Below are positions 1 to 6,043 of a DNA stretch of 6,043 nucleotides, piece by piece. The stretch lies in assembly GCA_030432775.1 (NCBI GenBank), contig JAUILO010000142.1:1-6043 (forward strand), written 5' to 3'. Position numbers and translations under genes: made by a program. Source of the stretch: Alphaproteobacteria bacterium (GTDB taxonomy: Bacteria; Pseudomonadota; Alphaproteobacteria; Micavibrionales; Micavibrionaceae). Position 1 is the stretch's first letter, and each line of letters begins with the position of its first letter. Under the pieces are notes generated by a model, which saw nothing but the letters and a program-made list of their open reading frames with translations, ran no database searches and was not told the origin of the DNA.

Positions 1-1333
1 AGTGTACACCGCCATAAATACGGCTCGCGCCATTTTCTTCGGCCGCTTCCCATAGACTCTTCCAACTCCGTCGAATATTGCTCAATTTGGCAGGCCAGTT
101 CACAAGATCCGGCGCAACGCTTGTAAATGCAATATCGTCACGTCCAATACAAAGCGCAATCATATGCGCCGATACACCACTAAAACACGAATGACCGGAC
201 GTGTAGGTCGGGAAATTCGGTGTCGGTATCAAACTCGTCCACCCCGGATCGCCTTGGCCCATAATTGCGGCATTCCCCATATCATCGGTGCGCTGACGAA
301 TAACGGTTTCAGGACGAACAATATCATGACCGAATTTACTATCCCATGTTGAAATCGCCGCATCAGCCTGCGCCATACTCAAAAGGGCAAAACGACGTGC
401 TAGTTCAATGAGTGGGAAATTCATATGCTGCATTAATTTCATAGCAATAAGTTGCCAGTGCCCACATGGCGTGACGCCGCGCGGTCCGTCTTCCCAGAAA
501 AATGCAATCTCTGTCTGGTCTGCTGTACGGGTTTTACTGTCATGAGCGCCAAGTTCCTTAACTTCGTGGAACTGCCTTGTGAATTCATCACTGCGCGGAT
601 CAATAAAATCAGGCGCTCTGAAACTTTTCGTATCATTCATTACCCAAGGCTTAATTGCGCCCCAGCCCGGAAACAACCCGCGATCAAATGTTGTAAATGA
701 CGGACCAAGCTCTGCCTTATAAAACGGCCCTGTTGGCGACCATCCCAATACACCTTCTTTACGTGGATAACGATCCAGATAATATAAAGACTTGTTTGGC
801 TCTGCTCCGTCACGTGTGCGCAATTTTACAACATACTCACCCACATATTTACCCCAGCGTATTCCCTGTGCTTTGGCTTCACTATTCGGGAAGCTATCAA
901 GAAAACGGCTACGATCAAAAGTAAATAATGCCTGAAAAGCTTCACTAACCGCATATGACACAGCAACACCATAGGCCACTTCCGGGTCAGCATTTTGCGG
1001 TGCGTCTTTTAATTTGTGCGGTGTATTATATTCATTCAAAATACCATTAGCGGCAAGAAAACCAGCCAGATGCCCCATTGCCAACGCGCGCGTTGCTTGT
1101 GGCGGTGGTACCGATTTATTACGAATTGCCTGTAAAATAATGTCAGTCCAGATAAAAACAGTCGAAACATTCTGTGGTTCTATAACAGCGTTCACATAAG
1201 AGCGTTTTGAATCTATACCAGATGAACACCCCGTTAATACCGAAGCACTTGTTGCCGCATATGCCAGAGCCGAACCTGCAGCAATATTCTTCATAAAGCT
1301 GCGACGATTAGAATTTTCAATGATTTTAGACAT
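1..1333 (-). CDS. Vanadium-dependent haloperoxidase, PAP2 superfamily, predicted Tat-exported lipoprotein (3' end outside window)
   Basis: The frame is open for 444 codons from ATG 1333-1331 to the window edge. Enzymes of this family use vanadate and hydrogen peroxide to oxidise halides, giving hypohalous acid-like halogenating species. The vanadate-site signature is complete: W330-x-x-K333-x6-R340-P341, then Y377-T-S379-G380-H381, then S437-R438-x5-H444. By family analogy K333, R340 and R438 bind the oxyanion, H381 is the acid/base histidine and H444 is the axial vanadium ligand. The upstream stretch TADQTEIAFFWEDGP is also typical of bacterial members. The N-terminus reads NRRSFMK (residues 9-15), then a hydrophobic segment and the lipobox L33-T-G-C36, suggesting Tat export and lipidation at C36. 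Ser at +2 would favour the outer membrane if Lol rules apply. The first ATG is chosen because the next (M14) would remove the twin arginines. The substrate is unknown; a PAP2 phosphatase is less likely given the motif spacing and length. Confidence 0.9.
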   Translation of the reverse strand, partial: MSKIIENSNRRSFMKNIAAGSALAYAATSASVLTGCSSGIDSKRSYVNAVIEPQNVSTVFIWTDIILQAIRNKSVPPPQATRALAMGHLAGFLAANGILNEYNTPHKLKDAPQNADPEVAYGVAVSYAVSEAFQALFTFDRSRFLDSFPNSEAKAQGIRWGKYVGEYVVKLRTRDGAEPNKSLYYLDRYPRKEGVLGWSPTGPFYKAELGPSFTTFDRGLFPGWGAIKPWVMNDTKSFRAPDFIDPRSDEFTRQFHEVKELGAHDSKTRTADQTEIAFFWEDGPRGVTPCGHWQLIAMKLMQHMNFPLIELARRFALLSMAQADAAISTWDSKFGHDIVRPETVIRQRTDDMGNAAIMGQGDPGWTSLIPTPNFPTYTSGHSCFSGVSAHMIALCIGRDDIAFTSVAPDLVNWPAKLSNIRRSWKSLWEAAEENGASRIYGGVH

Positions 1334-1342
1334 AGAACAGAA

Positions 1343-1348
1343 CTTCTT
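1343..1348 (-). promoter_or_regulatory. Weak Shine-Dalgarno of the haloperoxidase gene
   Basis: AAGAAG on the minus strand lies 9 nt before ATG 1333. It matches the consensus only partly, but it is the only purine-rich stretch at suitable distance, and it supports the start that keeps the twin-arginine signal peptide intact. Confidence 0.45.
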
Positions 1349-1371
1349 GATTATTTGTAAACAACGAACCA

Positions 1372-1400
1372 AACATAAAAGATATGAATAAATCTATCAA
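1372..1400 (-). promoter_or_regulatory. Candidate sigma70-type promoter for the haloperoxidase gene
   Basis: On the minus strand a -35-like TTGATA (1400-1395, 5 of 6 matches to TTGACA) is followed after exactly 17 nt by TATGTT (1377-1372, 4 of 6 matches to TATAAT). Transcription would start near 1365, giving a leader of about 30 nt before ATG 1333. Because the gap is AT-rich, such matches can occur by chance, so this is a prediction. It would make the haloperoxidase independent of the gltB transcript. Confidence 0.4.
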
Positions 1401-1487
1401 CTCGATCCATTCTATATTCTTTTATAACACACATACAATCGTTTAATTTCGTAAACATATAGTTAAGCGCCGCACGATAGATATAGC

Positions 1488-4400
1488 TTAGCCAGTTTCA
1501 CGCAAGTCAACGGGCACTGCAAGTGCCGCCGCAATTTCCCTCGGAACAATTTGCCAGAAACGGCTCAAGCTTTGCTCCCAATTTTGCAAAATACCCGCAG
1601 CAAAAACAGATTGCGTTTGTGCCACATGTTCTTCGATCATGGACTGCAGTTCATCCTGATAATACCGAACGTTCACGCGCCCGTAATCAACATGGTCTTT
1701 ATTTACCACAGATGGGAATACGCCATCAGGATCATAAACATACGCCATACCGCCCGTCATACCCGCAGCAAAATTAGCCCCCGGCGCGCCCAGTATAACC
1801 GCTCTGCCACCTGTCATATATTCACATCCATTTGTACCGCATCCTTCAACAACAACATCTGCGCCTGAATTACGAACGGCAAAACGCTCGCCAGCCTGAC
1901 CTGCGGCGAATAATTTTCCAGCCGTCGCACCATATAAAACTGTATTGCCGATAATCGCATTTTCGTTTGTCGCAAGCGATGATGTTTCCGGCGGACGAAC
2001 AACTATAGTCGCGCCGGACAACCCTTTACCCACATAATCATTGGCATCGCCGAACACACATAACCGTAAACCTTTTACACTAAAAGCGCCAAGCGACTGA
2101 CCGGCGCTGCCATACAAAGAAATTTGCACATGATCATCATCAAGTCCGCTCATACCGAATTGTTTAGTTATCAGGCTTGATAGCCTTGCTCCAACTGCGC
2201 GGTGTGTATTGTGAACATCATAACGAAGGGCAACTTTATGCCCTTTATCAAATAAAGACTGCGCATCCTGTATAATCGTTTGATCCAGCGTATCAGGGAC
2301 TTCGTTACGTCCTTCCAATGTACAAACAGTCGGGCTGCCGTCTGAATTGGCCTGTGCCAATATCGCTTTTAAATCAAGATCATCCAGATCTTCAGCGCCA
2401 AGGCTGATCTGATGAAGTAAATCTGTTTTACCGATAATTTCATCAAGTGATGAATAACCAAGTTCAGCCAGATATTCCCGCACTTCTTCTGCCAAGAATG
2501 TAAACAGATTCACAACCTTTTCAGGCGTGCCTGTAAAGAACTGTCGCAATTTTTCATCTTGCGTACAAATACCCACCGGACATGTATTGGAATGACATTG
2601 CCGTACCATCAAACAGCCCATAGCCACAAGCGATGCCGTTCCTATGCCATATTCTTCGGCGCCAAGTATCGCCGCCATAATCAAATCACGACCCGATTTT
2701 ATACCACCATCGGTGCGCAATGTGACACGTTCACGCAAGCCATTCATCGTCAACACCTGATGCACTTCTGATAAACCCATTTCCCACGGGATACCTGCAT
2801 ATTTAATAGACGTTTGCGGGCTGGCACCCGTTCCCCCAACATTACCGGAAATCAAAATCACATCGGCTTTGGCCTTGGCAACACCGGCTGCGATCGTTCC
2901 AATGCCGGAGCGCGCAACAAGTTTCACACAAACTTTTGCATGCGGATTAATCTGTTTTAAATCATAGATAAGCTGCGCCAGGTCTTCGATTGAATAAATA
3001 TCATGATGTGGCGGCGGGCTTATCAGGGTTACGCCCGGCGTTGAATGGCGAAGGCGCGCAATCATTTCGGTGACTTTAAATCCGGGAAGCTGTCCGCCTT
3101 CACCCGGTTTTGCTCCCTGCGCCATTTTAATTTCAATTTCGCGGCACTGATTCAAATATTCGGCGGTCACGCCAAAGCGGCCGGAGGCCACTTGTTTAAT
3201 CGCTGAATTGGGATTATCACCATTTTCGTCCAGATGATATCGCGCCGGATCTTCACCGCCCTCACCGGATACAGATTTAGAACCAATGCGGTTCATCGCG
3301 ATATTCAATGCGCCATGCGCCTCTGGCCCAAGGGCACCTAAAGACATGCCCGGTGTCACAAAACGCCGGCGTATATCCGTAGCAGGTTCAACCTCATCAA
3401 GATCAAGAGCCGGAAGCGCAGAGTCAAAACCAAGCAGATCCCGCAAATTACCTGGTTCGCGGTCATGCAGCATCGCCGTATAAGACTTAAACACGCTATA
3501 ACTATTCGTGGTGACAGCACCTTGTAACTTATGAATAAGGCGCGCCTCCCATTCATGACGCTCGCCTTGATCGCGATAACGATAAAAACCGCCGACAGAT
3601 ATGTCCGGCACTTGTCCGGCAAAAGCGGCGTGATGCTGGCGCAATACTTTGTTCTGAATACCTGTTAAACCAATCCCCGAAATGCGGCTTGGAATACCCG
3701 GCAAGTATTCAGCAACAAGCGCCCGCGATAAACCGATTGCCTCGAAATTACAGCCGCCACGATATGAACTTATAATCGAGATGCCCATCTTCGACATAAT
3801 CTTGAGCAATCCCTCATTGATCGCATATTTATAATTCTTCATACATGCAGGCATGGTCGTATTTTCATACAAACCGCGATCCAGATTATTCGCAATACAA
3901 TCCTGCACCAGCCATGCATTAACCGTTGTCGCGCCCACACCGATCAACACGGCAAAATGATGAACATCCAGACATTCTGCAGAACGCACATTGATCGAAG
4001 CAAAACTGCGCAAACCTTCTTTAATTAAATGCGTATGTACCGCACCTGTAGCGAGAATAGCCGGAATTACTGCCCGCTCGGCCGATAAACCCGTATCCGT
4101 TAGAACGATATGGCCTTTACCCGCCTTCACAGCCTTTGCCGCTTCGCTACGAATACGCGTAATCGCCTTTTTCAGCGCCTCTGGATCATCATTAACGGTA
4201 AAAGTCGTATCAATAACCGTACATTCCTTAGCCAGATATCCTGTAACCGCGTCAAACTCGCTATTGGTTAGGACAGGGCTCGGCAGCGCCAGCATATGAC
4301 ACTGGCTTTTATCCTCGTCCAGAATATTACCAAGATTACCCAAACGCGTCAGAAGTGTCATGACGCGCCGTTCGCGTAATGAGTCAATTGGCGGGTTGGT

Positions 4401-5975
4401 CACTTGTGAAAAATTCTGGCGGAAATAATGATGTAAACCCCGATAGTTTTTCGAAAACAGCGCCAGCGGCGTATCATCTCCCATAGATCCAATGGCTTCT
4501 TTGCCATCCAAAACCATAGGCCGCAAAATCAGGTCCATATCCTCAAGCGTCATACCAAAAGCAACCTGACGGCGGCGCAAAACTTTTTCATCATGCGTAC
4601 TAGCGCTTTCATTACCGCGCGCTTCTTTAACCAGACGCTCAAGCGTTGTGCCATGGCTTACCCAATCAGCAAAATTCTGGCTGCTGGCCAGCATATCTTT
4701 CAAGGGCTGGTCTTTATATAAAATGCCTTCTTCCAAATCAACCGCTATCATCTGCCCAGGCCCAATACGACCTTTTTCCTTAATACGGTTTTCTTCGATA
4801 TTCACCATTCCGGTTTCCGAACAGGCAACAATCAAACCATCTGTGGTGATTGTATAACGCATCGGACGCAGGCCATTTCGATCCATACCGCCCATCACCC
4901 AGCGTCCATCATAAATCGCAAGTGCCGCAGGTCCATCCCATGGCTCCATCACGGTATTACAATATTTATAAAAGGCGCTATGTTTTGGCGATAAGCTCTT
5001 ATCGCCGGAATCAGCTTCCGGAATGAGTAGGCTTTTGACCATCGGCGCAGAACGTCCCGCGCGGCACATTAATTCAAACACAGCATCCAGCGACCCTGAA
5101 TCAGATGTTCCCGGCTGCACAAGCGGTTTAACGTCTTCTATCGTATCGCCAAAAACATCATGCGCCATACGTGTTTCGTGTACGCGCAACCAATTCAAAT
5201 TTCCACGCAACGTGTTGATTTCGCCATTATGCGCCAAAGTACGAAAAGGCTGGGCAAGCGGCCAGCTCGGGAATGTATTGGTTGAATAGCGCTGATGAAA
5301 AATTGCGAAATTGGATTCAAACCGCTCATCCAGCAAATCCGGATAAAACGAAGACAGCTGCTCGGCTAAGAACAGCCCCTTATAAATAATGGATTTGCTG
5401 CTAAACGAACACATGTGGAAATTCTGGATCAATGCATTGCGCACTGCGCGTTCGATACGGCGGCGAATAATATAAAGATCATGTTCGAATTGCTTGGCGC
5501 TTTTACCCGTATTCTTAACCAGAATCTGTTCAATCTCCGGTCGAGTTGCTTTGGCTTTATCACCAATAATCGTTACATTCAGCGGAACTTGCCGCCAGCC
5601 GAAAATGCCGTATCCGGCATTTAAAATTTCTGTTTCAACAATCGCGCGCACGCTTTCCTGCGCATCCATATCCGTACGCGGTAAAAATACCTGTCCCACG
5701 CCAATATCACCATCAGGCGCCTTATGTCCCATGCGCGAAATATGCGCTTTAAAAAACGCCTGCGGGATTTGCACCATAATACCCGCGCCATCACCTGTTT
5801 TACCATCTGCATCAACCGCACCGCGATGCCAAATTCTTTTCAACGCCTCAATAGCCGTGACCACAATATCGCGGGTTGGCACACCATCAATTGCTGCAAC
5901 AAAACCGACACCACAAGCGTCATGTTCATCGGATGGATCATAAAGACCAAAAGCTTTTTCTGGCGTGTACATCAT
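1488..5975 (-). CDS. gltB: Glutamate synthase large (alpha) subunit, probably NADPH type
   Basis: Complete at 1495 residues, the usual family length. This cytoplasmic enzyme splits glutamine, channels the ammonia through an internal tunnel and reductively aminates 2-oxoglutarate, yielding two glutamates. Domains are in the standard order. The class II (Ntn) glutaminase spans about 21-430, with nucleophile C21, R51, the oxyanion-hole pair N250-G251 and D292. The central domain spans about 465-755. The FMN/synthase barrel spans about 815-1185, with SGN at 1043-1045 followed by GGTGASP. The GXGXG beta-helix spans about 1235-1425, with glycine-rich repeats at 1343-1390. The 3Fe-4S ligands are predicted as C1121, C1127 and C1132 (C-x5-C-x4-C). 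The first 20 residues are a propeptide removed to expose C21. The start is well fixed: an in-frame TGA lies at 5993-5991, with no start codon between it and the ATG pair at 5975 and 5972. The gltD-like tail just upstream favours the NADPH form over a ferredoxin-dependent enzyme. No frameshift or missing catalytic residue was noticed. Confidence 0.98.
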   Translation of the reverse strand: MMYTPEKAFGLYDPSDEHDACGVGFVAAIDGVPTRDIVVTAIEALKRIWHRGAVDADGKTGDGAGIMVQIPQAFFKAHISRMGHKAPDGDIGVGQVFLPRTDMDAQESVRAIVETEILNAGYGIFGWRQVPLNVTIIGDKAKATRPEIEQILVKNTGKSAKQFEHDLYIIRRRIERAVRNALIQNFHMCSFSSKSIIYKGLFLAEQLSSFYPDLLDERFESNFAIFHQRYSTNTFPSWPLAQPFRTLAHNGEINTLRGNLNWLRVHETRMAHDVFGDTIEDVKPLVQPGTSDSGSLDAVFELMCRAGRSAPMVKSLLIPEADSGDKSLSPKHSAFYKYCNTVMEPWDGPAALAIYDGRWVMGGMDRNGLRPMRYTITTDGLIVACSETGMVNIEENRIKEKGRIGPGQMIAVDLEEGILYKDQPLKDMLASSQNFADWVSHGTTLERLVKEARGNESASTHDEKVLRRRQVAFGMTLEDMDLILRPMVLDGKEAIGSMGDDTPLALFSKNYRGLHHYFRQNFSQVTNPPIDSLRERRVMTLLTRLGNLGNILDEDKSQCHMLALPSPVLTNSEFDAVTGYLAKECTVIDTTFTVNDDPEALKKAITRIRSEAAKAVKAGKGHIVLTDTGLSAERAVIPAILATGAVHTHLIKEGLRSFASINVRSAECLDVHHFAVLIGVGATTVNAWLVQDCIANNLDRGLYENTTMPACMKNYKYAINEGLLKIMSKMGISIISSYRGGCNFEAIGLSRALVAEYLPGIPSRISGIGLTGIQNKVLRQHHAAFAGQVPDISVGGFYRYRDQGERHEWEARLIHKLQGAVTTNSYSVFKSYTAMLHDREPGNLRDLLGFDSALPALDLDEVEPATDIRRRFVTPGMSLGALGPEAHGALNIAMNRIGSKSVSGEGGEDPARYHLDENGDNPNSAIKQVASGRFGVTAEYLNQCREIEIKMAQGAKPGEGGQLPGFKVTEMIARLRHSTPGVTLISPPPHHDIYSIEDLAQLIYDLKQINPHAKVCVKLVARSGIGTIAAGVAKAKADVILISGNVGGTGASPQTSIKYAGIPWEMGLSEVHQVLTMNGLRERVTLRTDGGIKSGRDLIMAAILGAEEYGIGTASLVAMGCLMVRQCHSNTCPVGICTQDEKLRQFFTGTPEKVVNLFTFLAEEVREYLAELGYSSLDEIIGKTDLLHQISLGAEDLDDLDLKAILAQANSDGSPTVCTLEGRNEVPDTLDQTIIQDAQSLFDKGHKVALRYDVHNTHRAVGARLSSLITKQFGMSGLDDDHVQISLYGSAGQSLGAFSVKGLRLCVFGDANDYVGKGLSGATIVVRPPETSSLATNENAIIGNTVLYGATAGKLFAAGQAGERFAVRNSGADVVVEGCGTNGCEYMTGGRAVILGAPGANFAAGMTGGMAYVYDPDGVFPSVVNKDHVDYGRVNVRYYQDELQSMIEEHVAQTQSVFAAGILQNWEQSLSRFWQIVPREIAAALAVPVDLRETG

Positions 5976-5983
5976 AGTGATTA

Positions 5984-5988
5984 TCCCT
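5984..5988 (-). promoter_or_regulatory. Shine-Dalgarno of gltB, overlapping the upstream stop codon
   Basis: AGGGA on the minus strand ends 8 nt before ATG 5975. Its first two bases are also the last two of the TAG stop (5989-5987) of the preceding reading frame. A ribosome terminating on the upstream gene would therefore sit on this site, which fits translational coupling. It also supports the first ATG of the pair (5975) rather than the second. Confidence 0.75.
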
Positions 5989-6043
5989 ATTCAGCCACAA
6001 TATTTTGTTGCAGCATTTTTTCTTGTATATATTGATGCATTGA
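5987..6043 (-). CDS. gltD: 3' end of an upstream gene, probably glutamate synthase small subunit
   Basis: The minus strand from the window edge reads SMHQYIQEKMLQQNIVAE followed by TAG at 5989-5987. It stops 11 nt before gltB, and its stop overlaps the gltB Shine-Dalgarno. Alphaproteobacterial GltD proteins commonly end in a helix of the type 'GRDAAE-x-IHxYIxxK', and S-M-H-Q-Y-I-Q-E-K resembles that tail. GltD would be the FAD- and NADPH-binding beta subunit that feeds electrons to GltB. Only 18 codons are visible and the other two frames are also open over most of this short AT-rich stretch, so the coding call rests on the tail resemblance, the tight spacing and the expected partner. Confidence 0.5.
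   Translation of the reverse strand, partial: SMHQYIQEKMLQQNIVAE

Larger units (their letters stand above)
1334..1487. other. Intergenic gap between gltB and the haloperoxidase gene
   Basis: This 154-nt AT-rich stretch holds the candidate promoter and ribosome binding site listed separately. No GC-rich stem followed by a U-run is visible after the gltB stop, so no intrinsic terminator is called. gltB transcription may end Rho-dependently or read through. No small ORF with a credible start site was seen here. Confidence 0.6.

Noticed and set aside
164..1199. Several plus-strand frames of 61-82 codons in the left part
   Set aside because: They are antisense to the haloperoxidase, whose frame is continuous and carries all family motifs. 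None shows a recognisable domain.
1292..1294. Alternative haloperoxidase start at M14
   Set aside because: It would delete the twin-arginine residues and leave a truncated signal, and the upstream ATG has an acceptable purine-rich site.
1441..1456. Inverted repeat GTTTA-ATTTCG-TAAAC between the two genes
   Set aside because: The stem is only 5 bp, AT-rich and without a following U-run, so it is not a terminator. As an operator it is too short to separate from chance in an AT-rich gap.
1457..1490. Imperfect direct repeat (ATATAGTTAAG / ATATAGCTTAG) around the gltB stop
   Set aside because: There are two imperfect copies only, one partly inside the coding end. No mobile element or regulator-site pattern accompanies them.
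5494..5943. Plus-strand open frame of 149 codons opposite the start of gltB
   Set aside because: It lies wholly antisense to a strongly conserved glutaminase domain, has no good ribosome binding site and its composition looks like a reverse-strand shadow. The same holds for the other plus-strand and out-of-frame minus-strand frames across 1500-5975.
1..6043. Possibility of a new multi-gene system linking glutamate synthase and the haloperoxidase
   Set aside because: Both genes belong to well-known families, the haloperoxidase appears to have its own promoter, and no shared domain or regulatory element connects them. Conserved adjacency in other genomes would be needed to revive the idea.

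Overview
The window looks like an ordinary bacterial chromosome segment with all genes on the minus strand. The dominant gene, a full-length glutamate synthase large subunit (gltB), closely matches the alphaproteobacterial (Azospirillum-type) form. It has a short propeptide before the catalytic Cys, an H-x-G-x-V-D-A-D-like N-terminal region and a cluster-binding cysteine block with the same spacing. By eye the base composition is balanced to slightly AT-rich, which would suit a lower-GC alphaproteobacterium. The exact lineage cannot be settled from sequence alone.

Layout, in the direction of transcription (right to left): (1) 6043-5987, the last 18 codons of an upstream gene, most likely the 3' end of gltD, the glutamate synthase small subunit. 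(2) 5975-1488, gltB, complete, starting 11 nt after that stop, with its Shine-Dalgarno overlapping the upstream stop codon. (3) 1487-1334, a 154-nt AT-rich gap with a plausible sigma70-type promoter and no convincing terminator. (4) 1333 to the window edge, a 444-codon 5' part of a vanadium-dependent haloperoxidase (PAP2 superfamily). It has a twin-arginine signal and lipobox, and all recognisable vanadate-site residues are present. Its C-terminus lies outside the window.

Functionally, the upstream tail and gltB would form the NADPH-glutamate synthase operon, which makes glutamate from glutamine and 2-oxoglutarate in the cytoplasm for nitrogen assimilation. The haloperoxidase is predicted to be exported folded and lipid-anchored, and probably forms its own transcription unit. 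Nothing in the sequence links it to nitrogen metabolism. No RNA genes, CRISPR arrays, insertion sequences or phage features were seen. I did not find an undescribed system; the most notable item is the Tat/lipoprotein-type haloperoxidase.
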